NCBI GenBank assembly: GCA_900759435.1
Contig: CAAEVD010000043.1
Location: 1 to 12,709 of the forward strand
Length of the DNA: 12,709 nucleotides
From: an uncultured Collinsella sp.
GTDB taxonomy: Bacteria; Actinomycetota; Coriobacteriia; Coriobacteriales; Coriobacteriaceae
Reading direction: 5' to 3'
The first letter of the stretch is position 1; each line of letters opens with the position of its first letter. This document shows, piece after piece, positions 6,721 to 12,709 of the stretch. Under the pieces are notes generated by a model, which made no database searches, was not told where the DNA came from, and was given only the letters and a program-made list of their open reading frames with translations. A program made the position numbers and the translations under genes.

Positions 6721-6939
6721 GTGAAGAAGGAAGACGCAATTGAGCTCGAGGGTACGGTAAAGGAACCGTTGCCCAACGCCATGTTTAAGGTCGAGCTCGA
6801 GAACGGTCATTCGGTTCTGTGCAACATTTCTGGCAAGATCCGAATGAATTACATCCGTATTCTCCCCGGTGACAGGGTTGTCGTGGAGCTTTCCCCGTAC
6901 GACCTGACCCGCGGCCGCATCACCTATCGCTACAAATAG
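6721..6939 (+). CDS. infA: Translation initiation factor IF-1
   Basis: IF-1 binds the ribosomal A site during initiation and aids IF-2 and IF-3. The 72-residue product has the single OB-fold: [14 protein letters not shown] (about 2-15), [14 protein letters not shown] (about 17-30), [18 protein letters not shown] (about 37-54) and the invariant-like ending [16 protein letters not shown] chose GTG 6721 because it yields the standard 72-aa length. An in-frame TTG at 6715 would add two residues. The upstream AGAGAAAG (about 6702-6709) is a weak ribosome-binding site and does not settle the choice. The gene starts the alpha-type half of the cluster. Confidence 0.96.
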   Translation: MKKEDAIELEGTVKEPLPNAMFKVELENGHSVLCNISGKIRMNYIRILPGDRVVVELSPYDLTRGRITYRYK

Positions 6940-7089
6940 CGGCACGTATACACGCACTCCATTTCCGACTGCAGGCTTAGCTCAACCTACGGTCGGATTG
7001 TGTGTGAAGACCAGCCATAGTTTTAAACGCCTGCGGCTGGGCGAGTAGATAGTAGGGAAGTAGTTTGAGCGCTACCGAAAGGAAGAACG
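6940..7089 (+). promoter_or_regulatory. Structured 150-base gap between infA and rpmJ
   Basis: Two stem-loops are visible. In the first, 6964-6971 pairs with 6990-6997 (TCCGACTG with CGGTCGGA-type pairing, one G-U), and an inner AGG/CCT (6973-6975 with 6986-6988) extends it. In the second, CCAGCC 7011-7016 pairs with GGCTGG 7035-7040 around an 18-base loop. Neither has a T run behind it. No clear -35/-10 pair was found; TTGTGT at 6998 with a poor -10 at 7021 was considered too weak. The rpmJ ribosome-binding site (AAAGGAAG) lies at about 7078-7085. Confidence 0.4.
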
Positions 7090-7203
7090 ATGAAGGTACG
7101 TCCTTCGGTCAAGAAGATGTGCGATAAGTGCAAAATCATTAGGCGCCATGGCAAGGTCCTCGTCATTTGCGAGAACCCCCGTCATAAGCAGCGTCAGGGT
7201 TAA
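7090..7203 (+). CDS. rpmJ: 50S ribosomal protein L36, zinc-binding
   Basis: L36 is the smallest large-subunit protein and stabilises 23S rRNA near the GTPase-associated region. The 37-residue frame reads [20 protein letters not shown] and onwards to KQRQG. It has the zinc ligands C11, C14, C27 and H32 of the C+ type. The ATG at 7090 follows GAAAGGAAG with good spacing. The gene lies between infA and rpsM, its classical position. It is easily missed because of its length, but the match to the family is end to end. The zinc form pairs with the zinc form of S14 in this cluster. Confidence 0.97.
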   Translation: MKVRPSVKKMCDKCKIIRRHGKVLVICENPRHKQRQG

Positions 7204-7217
7204 GAGAGGAGACTACG

Positions 7218-7592
7218 TTGGCCCGTATTAATGGTGTCGACCTCCCGCGTGAGAAGCGCGTTGAGATCGGTCTGACCTACATTTACGGCATCGGCCGCAC
7301 CACTGCGACGAAGATTTGCGTCGAGTGCAACGTTAACGTGGATACGCGCGTTAAGGACCTCACCGAGGATGAGGTTAATGCCATCCGCGATTATATCGAT
7401 AAGAACCAGATCATGGTTGAGGGCGACCTCCGCCGTGAGCGCAACCAGAACGTCAAGCGCCTTATGGACATCGGCTGCAACCGCGGCCTTCGTCACCGCA
7501 AGGGCCTCCCGGTCCGCGGCCAGCGCACCCACACTAACGCTCGTACCCGCAAGGGCCCGAAGCGTCAGATCGGTGCTAAGAAGAAGAAATAA
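7218..7592 (+). CDS. rpsM: 30S ribosomal protein S13
   Basis: S13 sits at the top of the small-subunit head, contacting P-site tRNA and forming bridges to L5. The 124-residue product starts [20 protein letters not shown] (from residue 2), continues with the [11 protein letters not shown] helix-two-turn-helix region (about 23-33) and ends with the basic tail [20 protein letters not shown] and TRKGPKR. The start is the rare codon TTG at 7218, with GAGAGGAG (about 7204-7211) upstream. No alternative start gives the family N-terminus, so TTG is well supported. Fourteen bases separate it from rpmJ. Confidence 0.98.
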   Translation: MARINGVDLPREKRVEIGLTYIYGIGRTTATKICVECNVNVDTRVKDLTEDEVNAIRDYIDKNQIMVEGDLRRERNQNVKRLMDIGCNRGLRHRKGLPVRGQRTHTNARTRKGPKRQIGAKKKK

Positions 7593-7606
7593 GGAGCGCT
7601 AGATAG

Positions 7607-8011
7607 ATGGCTACTGCTAAGAAGAACGTTCGCGCTGCCCGTCTGAAGCGCGCGGACCGTAAGAACATTTCCGTGGGCCAGGCTCACATTCGTTCTACGT
7701 TCAACAACACGATCGTTTCGATCACCGATCCCCAGGGCAACGTCATTTCCTGGAAGTCGGCTGGCCAGGTGGGCTTCAAGGGCTCCCGTAAGTCCACGCC
7801 GTTCGCTGCCCAGATGGCTGCCGAGGCTGCTGCCAAGCAGGCCATGGAGCACGGTATGAAGAAGGTTTCCGTCTTCGTCAAGGGCCCCGGCTCCGGTCGT
7901 GAGACCGCCATCCGCTCCCTCCAGGCTGCTGGCCTCGAGGTCTCGAGCATCCAGGACAAGACCCCCATTCCGCACAACGGCTGCCGCCCCAAGAAGCGTC
8001 GCCGCGTGTAA
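7607..8011 (+). CDS. rpsK: 30S ribosomal protein S11
   Basis: S11 lies on the small-subunit platform and helps position mRNA and the anti-Shine-Dalgarno region. The 134-residue product has a basic lysine-rich N-terminal arm (1-20), the core [20 protein letters not shown] (24-43) and [20 protein letters not shown] (about 48-67), and the signature [20 protein letters not shown] (91-110), ending [16 protein letters not shown]. The ATG at 7607 follows AAGGAG (about 7591-7596) closely after rpsM. The S13-S11-S4-alpha order is the usual alpha operon of Gram-positives. Confidence 0.98.
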   Translation: MATAKKNVRAARLKRADRKNISVGQAHIRSTFNNTIVSITDPQGNVISWKSAGQVGFKGSRKSTPFAAQMAAEAAAKQAMEHGMKKVSVFVKGPGSGRETAIRSLQAAGLEVSSIQDKTPIPHNGCRPKKRRRV

Positions 8012-8030
8012 CTGAAAGGATCGTATCAAT

Positions 8031-8627
8031 ATGGCAATCGACAGGACTCCTGTTCTTAAGCGCTGCCGTCAGCTCGGGATCGATCCCGCTGAGCTCGGTT
8101 ACAGCAGCAAGAAGGAATCTATCCGTCAGCCCAAGCGCCGTCGCAAGGAATCTGAGTACGGCATGCAGCTGCGCGAGAAGCAGAAGGTCAAGTTCATCTA
8201 TGGCGTTCTGGAGAAGCAGTTCCACGGCTACTTCAACAAGGCCCGTAAGATGAACGGCGTCACCGGTGAGAACCTCATGATCATTCTTGAGTCTCGCCTC
8301 GACAACGTCGTCTTCCGTCTTGGCTTCGCCCGCACCCGCAAAGAGGCTCGTCAGTCCGTCCGTCACGGTCACTTCACCGTGAACGGCAAGCGCGTGGACA
8401 TCCCGTCCTACCGCGTCAAGGCCGGCGACGTCGTCGCTGTCGGCGAGAAGTTCCGTGACCTCCTCCCCATCAAGGAGGCTCTGATTTCCTCCGAGCGTTT
8501 CGAGGTCCCTGGCTGGCTCGAGGTCGATATCGAGAAGCTGTCTGGTAACGTGCTCGCTCTGCCGACGCGTGAGCAGATCAGCGGTGATATCAACGAGCAG
8601 CTCATCGTCGAGCTCTACTCTAAGTAG
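8031..8627 (+). CDS. rpsD: 30S ribosomal protein S4, cysteine-poor form
   Basis: S4 nucleates 16S rRNA folding and guards decoding accuracy with S5; in several bacteria it also controls its own operon. The 198-residue product shows the N-terminal region with QLREKQKVKFIYGVLEKQF (about 46-64) and the S4 RNA-binding domain (about 88-150) with SRLDNVVFRLGFARTRKEAR and VNGKRVDIPSYRVKAGDVV. Only one cysteine occurs in the N-terminal region (C12), so the zinc-binding four-cysteine motif seen in some S4 proteins is absent. ATG 8031 follows GAAAGGATC. It precedes rpoA by 32 bases. Confidence 0.98.
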   Translation: MAIDRTPVLKRCRQLGIDPAELGYSSKKESIRQPKRRRKESEYGMQLREKQKVKFIYGVLEKQFHGYFNKARKMNGVTGENLMIILESRLDNVVFRLGFARTRKEARQSVRHGHFTVNGKRVDIPSYRVKAGDVVAVGEKFRDLLPIKEALISSERFEVPGWLEVDIEKLSGNVLALPTREQISGDINEQLIVELYSK

Positions 8628-8659
8628 TCCATCCGGGCTGCTGAGGCTGGAGGTAATAC

Positions 8660-9601
8660 ATGTCAGAATTCATTAGGCCTCAGGTTCAGGTCGAAGAGAT
8701 TAACGAGACGTCTGCTCGTGTCTCCGTTGAGCCGCTCGAGCGTGGCTACGGCGATACGCTGGGTAACTCCCTTCGTCGCGTTCTTCTGTCCTCGCTCGAG
8801 GGTGCCGCCGTCGAGGCTATTCAGATCGATGGCGCGCAGCACGAGTTCATGACCATCCCTAACATGGTCGAGGATGTCACCGACATCGTCCTGAATGTCA
8901 AGGGTCTTGTCTTCAGGGCTCTCGGCACGACCGACGAGGCGACCGCCACCATCTCGGTTGACGGCCCCTGCGAGGTCACCGGTGCGGACTTCTTTATTCC
9001 GTCCGAGTTTGAGCTGGTCAACCCCGAGCAGCACATCGCTACGCTCACCGAGGGTGGCCATCTCACCATGAGCATGCGCATCGGCTATGGCCGCGGCTAT
9101 GTTTCTGGCGAGGCCAACAAGCGCGACAACGATCCCATCGGTGTGATCCACGTCGACTCGCTGTACTCGCCGGTTTCCCGTTGCGCCAAGCTCGTTGAGG
9201 CTTGCCGTGTCGGTCAGCACACCGACTACGACCGCCTTGTCCTCGAGATCGAGACCAACGGCTCCATCGCCCCGCGCGACGCCGTGGTCCAGGCTGCCAA
9301 TATCATCAACCAGCATATGGCCGCCTTTATGAACCTTGCCGAGACCCCCGAGGTCGAGGAGGAGGCTTCGATCTTCGCTCCCGAGGTTACCAACGACAAC
9401 GCCGAGCTGGACAAGCAGATCGAGGATCTGGACCTTTCCGTCCGTTCCTACAACTGCCTTAAGCGCGCCAGCATTCACTCGGTCCGTCAGCTCGTTGAGT
9501 TCTCGGAGAACGATCTGCTTAACATCCGTAACTTCGGTGTTAAGTCGATCGAGGAAGTGAAGGACAAGCTTGAGTCCATGGGCCTGAGCCTGAAGGCTTA
9601 A
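8660..9601 (+). CDS. rpoA: DNA-directed RNA polymerase alpha subunit
   Basis: Alpha dimerises to seed RNA polymerase assembly and its C-terminal domain reads UP elements and contacts activators. The 313-residue product has both domains. The N-terminal domain (about 1-230) contains EPLERGYGDTLGNSLRRVLL (24-43) in the dimer interface and HVDSLYSPVSR (164-174). An acidic linker (about 229-255, EVEEEASIF...) follows, then the C-terminal domain with R262, N265, C266 and K268 (SVRSYNCLKRA) and N291, G293, K295 and S296 (RNFGVKSIEE). These match the DNA-contact residues around R265 and N294-K298 of Escherichia coli. ATG 8660 has GGAGGT about 8 bases upstream. Confidence 0.99.
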   Translation: MSEFIRPQVQVEEINETSARVSVEPLERGYGDTLGNSLRRVLLSSLEGAAVEAIQIDGAQHEFMTIPNMVEDVTDIVLNVKGLVFRALGTTDEATATISVDGPCEVTGADFFIPSEFELVNPEQHIATLTEGGHLTMSMRIGYGRGYVSGEANKRDNDPIGVIHVDSLYSPVSRCAKLVEACRVGQHTDYDRLVLEIETNGSIAPRDAVVQAANIINQHMAAFMNLAETPEVEEEASIFAPEVTNDNAELDKQIEDLDLSVRSYNCLKRASIHSVRQLVEFSENDLLNIRNFGVKSIEEVKDKLESMGLSLKA

Positions 9602-9631
9602 TGCTTCGCATATTTGAGGAGAAACTAGACC

Positions 9632-10099
9632 ATGCGTCACAACGTTAAGAAGGGCCTGAAGCTCGGCACCGATGCGAGCCACACCAAGGCCATGAAGAAG
9701 AGCCTGGCCAAGGCCCTCTTCGAGAACGACCGCATCAAGACCACCGAGACCCGCGCTAAGGCGCTGCGTTCGGTCGTCGATCCGATCATCACCTGGGCCA
9801 AGAAGGGCGACCTGCACTCTCGTCGTCTGGCTATCGCCAAGCTCGGCGATAAGCAGCTCGTTGCCGAGATCTTCGACAAGGCTGCCCAGGGCATGTGGCA
9901 GGACCGCAACGGCGGTTACACCCGCATCATGAAGCTCGGTAACCGTAAGGGCGACAACGCTCCCATTGTTATCATGGAGCTCGTCACCGAGCCTTGCACG
10001 CCTAAGGCCAAGAAGGCTGCTCCGGCCCCCAAGAAGGCCGCTGCTCCCAAGAAGGTTGAGGCCGTCGAGGAGGCTCCTGCTGAGGAGACCGCTGAGTAG
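9632..10099 (+). CDS. rplQ: 50S ribosomal protein L17 with Ala/Lys/Pro/Glu-rich tail
   Basis: L17 lies near the peptide exit tunnel of the large subunit. The first 120 residues are the family domain: MRHNVKKGLKLGTDASHTKA, FENDRIKTTETRAKALR (30-46), DKAAQGMWQDRNGGYTRIMK (82-101) and GDNAPIVIMEL (107-117). Residues 121-155 form an extra low-complexity tail, first Lys/Ala/Pro (KAKKAAPAPKKAAAPKK), then acidic (VEAVEEAPAEETAE). Similar tails occur in other Actinomycetota L17 proteins, but length varies. The ATG at 9632 follows GAGGAGAA (about 9616-9623). It is the last gene before a strong terminator. Confidence 0.97.
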   Translation: MRHNVKKGLKLGTDASHTKAMKKSLAKALFENDRIKTTETRAKALRSVVDPIITWAKKGDLHSRRLAIAKLGDKQLVAEIFDKAAQGMWQDRNGGYTRIMKLGNRKGDNAPIVIMELVTEPCTPKAKKAAPAPKKAAAPKKVEAVEEAPAEETAE

Positions 10100-10125
10100 A
10101 CAATCCGTCTGCATAGGCTATATTC

Positions 10126-10156
10126 GAGGGGTACGTTCGCGTACCCCTCTTTTTTT
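10126..10156 (+). terminator. Intrinsic terminator at the end of the ribosomal cluster
   Basis: GAGGGGTACG (10126-10135) and CGTACCCCTC (10140-10149) form a perfect 10-bp stem around a TTCG tetraloop, followed at once by seven T residues (10150-10156). This is a textbook Rho-independent terminator, 27 bases after the rplQ stop, and it ends the long operon before truA. Confidence 0.95.
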
Positions 10157-10191
10157 GTCGCGATACTGTTGATTGTTTGTTGGGAGCGCCC

Positions 10192-11016
10192 ATGACCGCG
10201 CCGTCTGATTTCAATTTGATTCCAGAGCTCGATGCCACGCTCGTTTTCCGCGTGGCCTACGATGGCTCGTCGTATAGCGGATTTGCCGAGCAGCCGGGCC
10301 AGACGACCGTTGCGGGCGAGTTGCGCCGCGCTATCGAGACGCTGCTGCGCCGCCCAATCGATCTGACGTGTGCGGGGCGTACCGATGCCGGTGTGCATGC
10401 GGTAGCGCAGTATATTAGCGTGCCCGTAACGGACGCTGAGCTGGCGTGTACGCGCCGTAGATGGCTGAGGGCTATGGATGCCCTCCTGCCTAAAGATATC
10501 GCCATAAACGAGGTCTACAAGGCCCGTAAGGGCTTTTCTGCGCGCTTTGACGCGCGGTCGCGTACGTATACGTACCGCATTGCCGATCGCGATGCACGCC
10601 CCGTGCTCTCGCGCGGTGCGGTGTGGTGGCATCGCTACCCCTTGGACGTCGAGGCTATGTCTGCGGCCTGTCCAGCGCTGCTGGGCGAACAGGACTTTAA
10701 GAGCTTTTGCAAGGTCGCCTCTGCCGTGGGCAAGCCCACGCACCGCTGCGTGATGCGTGCCGAGTTTGGCCACGAGGTCGCTTTTGGCGAGGATATCCTG
10801 ACGTTTACCATCGAGGGCAACGCATTTTTACATTCGATGGTGCGCACTATTGTGGGCACGCTCGTGGAGATCGGCATGCATCGCCGCGATCCCCAGTGGA
10901 TGCGCGAGGTTATTGATGCCTGCGACCGTACCGCTGCGGGTCCCACGGCGCCTGCCTGCGGCCTTACGTTTATGGGTGTGGATTACGGCCCCGACGAGCT
11001 TGTCGTGCTCGACTAG
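10192..11016 (+). CDS. truA: tRNA pseudouridine(38-40) synthase TruA
   Basis: TruA isomerises uridines 38-40 in the anticodon stem of many tRNAs. The 274-residue product has the family start VAYDGSSYSGFAEQPGQTTV (21-40), the catalytic motif CAGRTDAGVHA with D65 as nucleophile, then the ARFDARSRTYTYRI segment and the C-terminal FLHSMVRTIVGTLVEIG block. ATG 10192 was chosen because GGGAG (10182-10186) lies five bases upstream; the upstream in-frame TTG at 10177 has no such site. Placement after rplQ is common in Gram-positive genomes. Being past a strong terminator, it needs either read-through or its own promoter; none is obvious in the short gap. Codon bias is weaker than in the ribosomal genes. 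Confidence 0.95.
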   Translation: MTAPSDFNLIPELDATLVFRVAYDGSSYSGFAEQPGQTTVAGELRRAIETLLRRPIDLTCAGRTDAGVHAVAQYISVPVTDAELACTRRRWLRAMDALLPKDIAINEVYKARKGFSARFDARSRTYTYRIADRDARPVLSRGAVWWHRYPLDVEAMSAACPALLGEQDFKSFCKVASAVGKPTHRCVMRAEFGHEVAFGEDILTFTIEGNAFLHSMVRTIVGTLVEIGMHRRDPQWMREVIDACDRTAAGPTAPACGLTFMGVDYGPDELVVLD

Positions 11017-11043
11017 GGGAGTGCTCGGCGCGTCCGTACCTGG

Positions 11044-11097
11044 CACATACTATGTGTGAGCTGCGCGTGTGCAACATCTGTTCTTGGCGTGCAACAT
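11044..11097 (+). promoter_or_regulatory. Inverted and direct repeats upstream of the glycosyltransferase-like gene
   Basis: The 161-base gap after truA has CACATA-C-TATGTG (11044-11056), a perfect 6+1+6 palindrome. GTGCAACAT follows twice, at 11069-11077 and 11089-11097, with starts exactly 20 bp apart (about two helical turns). Such arrangements suit dimeric or tandem regulator binding. No confident promoter hexamers were found; TTGCTT (11111-11116) and TATAGC (11118-11123) occur but not at good spacing. Confidence 0.35.
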
Positions 11098-11177
11098 GTT
11101 AGGCGGCTCGTTGCTTTTATAGCTCGGGTGTACCATGAACGACGGTTTGATTTGGCGCTGTCGAGAGGACGGAAAAC

Positions 11178-12218
11178 TTGGTTCGACGTGGTTCGCATCC
11201 GCGACTTTCGGTGATCCTTATTGTTGAGGGTTCGCCCAGCTATGCGATGCGCGCGCTCGAGAGCGTCCAGAACCAAGACCTCTATGACCTGCAAATTGTC
11301 GTGGTTTGTCGCGACGTTGCGCCGGGCGTGCACCATTCGCTCGAAGTTGCCGCCGGCAGGGATATTCACATCGATTTGATTGACGTCGAGGATTCGGCGC
11401 ACGGAGCATGTCTCAAGGCTGGTTTTGCCGCCTCGCGTGGATTGCAGATTGTTGCCATGAACGCCGACGAGTGGTTTGCCCCACAGTCTCTTTCCAAGAT
11501 GGTCGATGTTGCGTGCGATGCTGCGGCAGACATGGTGATTCCCACGGCATCGCTCGACCGCTACGATGCTCATCGTGAGCGTCATTCGCGCGTGCTGGAT
11601 GCCACCTCTCTTGCGATCGATGACCGTGCTTCTTTGGCGGCTGGTCTGCCTCAGATGATTTCCGGCGGCTTGATTGCCCAGACTTCCGGTGTGATGTACA
11701 GCCGCTCGTTGTTCGAGACGTGTTTGTCGCGCGGCCGTGCGCTTCGCTCGATTGGGTTTATGACATGTGCCCTTTCGCAGGCACAACGCATATCCGGGTG
11801 CGGTGGCGCCTGTTTCCATGCGGTGGCGCCACGGCTTACAGATGCTTTTGACCCCACATTGTTTGCCAAGCTGACCGATGACGCCCGGGCGCTCGACGAG
11901 CTTACTGATTCGCTTGTAGAGGCGGGCGGTGACACGCAGCTAAAGGTTGCGAGCCATATGTTTTACTTCGCCGGGCTGGTCGCCTGCATCGAAAATTTGT
12001 GCTTGAGCCCGCATGGGGTTTCTTCAATTGAGCGTTCCGCTCGTATGCGTGATATGCTCGATGCATCTCGAACTCGTCAGATGGCCGCGGCACTCAAGGA
12101 TAACCATCGTGGACTCGGCCTGTTGTTTGGACCGATTGCCAGTGCCAAGCCTGCGCGTTGCGTGATGTATACGCACCTGGCCGCTTTTTTTAACCGGACG
12201 GGCGTCAAAACTGCTTAA
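11178..12218 (+). CDS. Divergent family-2 glycosyltransferase-like protein, function unknown
   Basis: The 346-residue product resembles the GT-A fold of family-2 glycosyltransferases at its N-terminus: LSVILIVEGSPSYAMRALES (10-29), QNQDLYDLQIVVV (31-43) and a segment AGFAASRGLQIVAMNADEWF (81-100) aligned with the usual 'ARN.GL..A.G.YI.FLDSDDW' pattern. The acidic residues that bind nucleotide-sugar and metal are changed: the DDGS region reads CRDV (44-47) and the DXD region reads NADE (95-98). The remaining part (about 110-346) is alpha-helical in appearance, without clear membrane segments or signal peptide. It could be an inactive or altered enzyme, or a divergent family with different donors. 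TTG 11178 is preceded by AGAGGA (11164-11169) eight bases upstream; a later start would cut the first beta strand. The donor and acceptor are unknown. Confidence 0.7.
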   Translation: MVRRGSHPRLSVILIVEGSPSYAMRALESVQNQDLYDLQIVVVCRDVAPGVHHSLEVAAGRDIHIDLIDVEDSAHGACLKAGFAASRGLQIVAMNADEWFAPQSLSKMVDVACDAAADMVIPTASLDRYDAHRERHSRVLDATSLAIDDRASLAAGLPQMISGGLIAQTSGVMYSRSLFETCLSRGRALRSIGFMTCALSQAQRISGCGGACFHAVAPRLTDAFDPTLFAKLTDDARALDELTDSLVEAGGDTQLKVASHMFYFAGLVACIENLCLSPHGVSSIERSARMRDMLDASRTRQMAAALKDNHRGLGLLFGPIASAKPARCVMYTHLAAFFNRTGVKTA

Positions 12219-12228
12219 GACGGCTATG

Positions 12229-12260
12229 TTCGAAACAATCTTGCATGGAATTGTTTCGAA
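12229..12260 (+). repeat. Perfect 11-bp inverted repeat between the GT-like gene and argR
   Basis: TTCGAAACAAT (12229-12239) is mirrored exactly by ATTGTTTCGAA (12250-12260) around a 10-base loop. It starts 11 bases after the upstream stop codon. Each outer end is itself a TTCGAA palindrome. No T run follows, so it is a weak terminator candidate. It could also be an operator for a dimeric regulator of the next gene. I see no match to the CIRCE element. Confidence 0.55.
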
Positions 12261-12271
12261 ATGCGTTCTTA

Positions 12272-12317
12272 TTCACAAATACCCTTAAATAGCGCTAAAC
12301 TATACAATCACTGATTG
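12272..12317 (+). promoter_or_regulatory. Candidate argR promoter with overlapping operator-like palindrome
   Basis: TTCACA (12272-12277, five of six -35 matches) and TAAACT (12296-12301, four of six -10 matches) are 18 bp apart. An alternative -10, TATACA or TACAAT (12301-12308), lacks a -35 at usual spacing. Immediately downstream, CAATCA-C-TGATTG (12305-12317) is a perfect 6+1+6 palindrome covering the expected start of transcription. ArgR-type repressors often regulate themselves, but the site does not clearly match the known ARG-box consensus. Confidence 0.4.
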
Positions 12318-12350
12318 ATTGTCTCCGCCATCTATGGAGTGAGGTTTTGT

Positions 12351-12709
12351 ATGGCTAAAAAACGCAATGGGCGCCAGGATGCCATTAGAGATATCGTGCG
12401 CAACAAGGATGTTCGCACGCAGCGCGTGCTGGTAGACGAGCTCCGTGCCATGGGTTTCGATTGCACGCAGGCGACCGTTTCGCGCGACATTGCCGATATG
12501 GGGCTGCGCAAGCTTCCCGAGGGTATTTATGTCCTGGCTGAGGACTTGCATCTGCAGCGTATGGTTTCCGAATTGGTAACGGGCGTTCTGCGCACCGACA
12601 ACCTGGTTATGATCAAGGCTCAGCCTGGCACCGCTTCGGGCATTGCCGCTGCGGTCGATGCCGCCGAGCTGCCCGACGTGCTCGGTTCGCTCGCCGGTAA
12701 CGACACCAT
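12351..12709 (+). CDS. argR: Arginine repressor, ArgR/AhrC family (3' end beyond window)
   Basis: ArgR hexamers sense arginine and repress arginine biosynthesis, or activate catabolism, by binding ARG boxes. The first 119 residues of an expected total of about 150 are present. The N-terminal winged helix-turn-helix (about 5-65) has the diagnostic QATVSRDIADMGLRKLPEGI (40-59). The C-terminal oligomerisation and arginine-binding domain begins near residue 75 with NLVMIKAQPGTASGIAAAVD (84-103), then PDVLGSLAGNDT (108-119), where the window ends. In Escherichia coli the equivalent GT.AGDDT motif uses two aspartates to hold arginine; the first is asparagine here (N117). ATG 12351 follows a GGAGTGAGG stretch (about 12336-12344). 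The gene probably heads an arginine-related locus outside the window. Confidence 0.93.
   Translation, partial: MAKKRNGRQDAIRDIVRNKDVRTQRVLVDELRAMGFDCTQATVSRDIADMGLRKLPEGIYVLAEDLHLQRMVSELVTGVLRTDNLVMIKAQPGTASGIAAAVDAAELPDVLGSLAGNDT

Noticed and set aside
6715..6939. TTG 6715 as the infA start
   Set aside because: It would add two residues to the standard 72; GTG 6721 fits family length, though the weak ribosome-binding site leaves some doubt.
8663..10114. Minus-strand open frame (483 codons) opposite rpoA and rplQ
   Set aside because: Antisense shadow crossing two certain genes; low-complexity translation.
10177..11016. TTG 10177 as the truA start
   Set aside because: No ribosome-binding site at correct distance; ATG 10192 has GGGAG five bases upstream.
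11135..11227. 30-codon frame beginning ATGAACGACGG
   Set aside because: Overlaps the start of the GT-like gene in another frame, has no ribosome-binding site and no recognisable content.
12229..12260. Inverted repeat as a CIRCE-type heat-shock operator
   Set aside because: The arms (TTCGAAACAAT) do not match the CIRCE arms TTAGCACTC / GAGTGCTAA.

Overview
This is a chromosomal ribosomal-protein locus, all on the + strand, from a GC-rich Gram-positive bacterium. Gene content, gene order and the C-type (zinc) S14 point to Actinomycetota. The S13-S11-S4-RpoA-L17 order, the roughly 60% GC coding sequence and the truA / glycosyltransferase / argR flank would suit a gut Coriobacteriia member such as Collinsella. 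That placement is inference from gene style and was not checked by any search.

Layout. Positions 1-63 are the last 20 codons of an unidentified gene that is not L24. A long palindrome at 81-147 with a following T run probably terminates it. A promoter near 209-237 and a folded 5' leader at about 255-349 then precede the spc-type cluster: rplE (L5), rpsN (zinc S14), rpsH (S8), rplF (L6), rplR (L18), rpsE (S5), rpmD (L30), rplO (L15), secY, adk and map. A likely internal promoter follows, then the alpha-type segment: infA (IF1), rpmJ (L36, only 37 aa), rpsM (S13), rpsK (S11), rpsD (S4), rpoA and rplQ (L17). A textbook intrinsic terminator at 10126-10156 closes the run. After it come truA, a gene for a divergent glycosyltransferase-like protein of unknown role, and the first 119 codons of an argR-type arginine repressor, cut by the window end.

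How the genes work together. The first 10 kb makes ribosomal parts (5S-binding L5 and L18, decoding-site S5, S4, S8, S11 and S13), initiation factor IF1, RNA polymerase alpha, the SecY translocon channel, adenylate kinase and methionine aminopeptidase. Expression, secretion and N-terminal processing are thus co-regulated. Several joints are overlapped (secY start in rplO, map start in adk) or nearly so (rpsE-rpmD-rplO), indicating translational coupling. Four joints are instead unusually long and hold strong hairpins: before rplE, rplE-rpsN, rpsN-rpsH and infA-rpmJ. A shorter hairpin sits at rplF-rplR.

What is unusual. I see no wholly new multi-gene system here; most of the window is a conserved housekeeping operon. 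The points worth following are the break between the expected rplX and rplE, the structured rplE leader, the long palindrome at 81-147, a shortened zinc LID in adenylate kinase, a glycosyltransferase-fold protein with both nucleotide-binding acidic motifs eroded, and inverted or direct repeats in front of the glycosyltransferase and argR genes.
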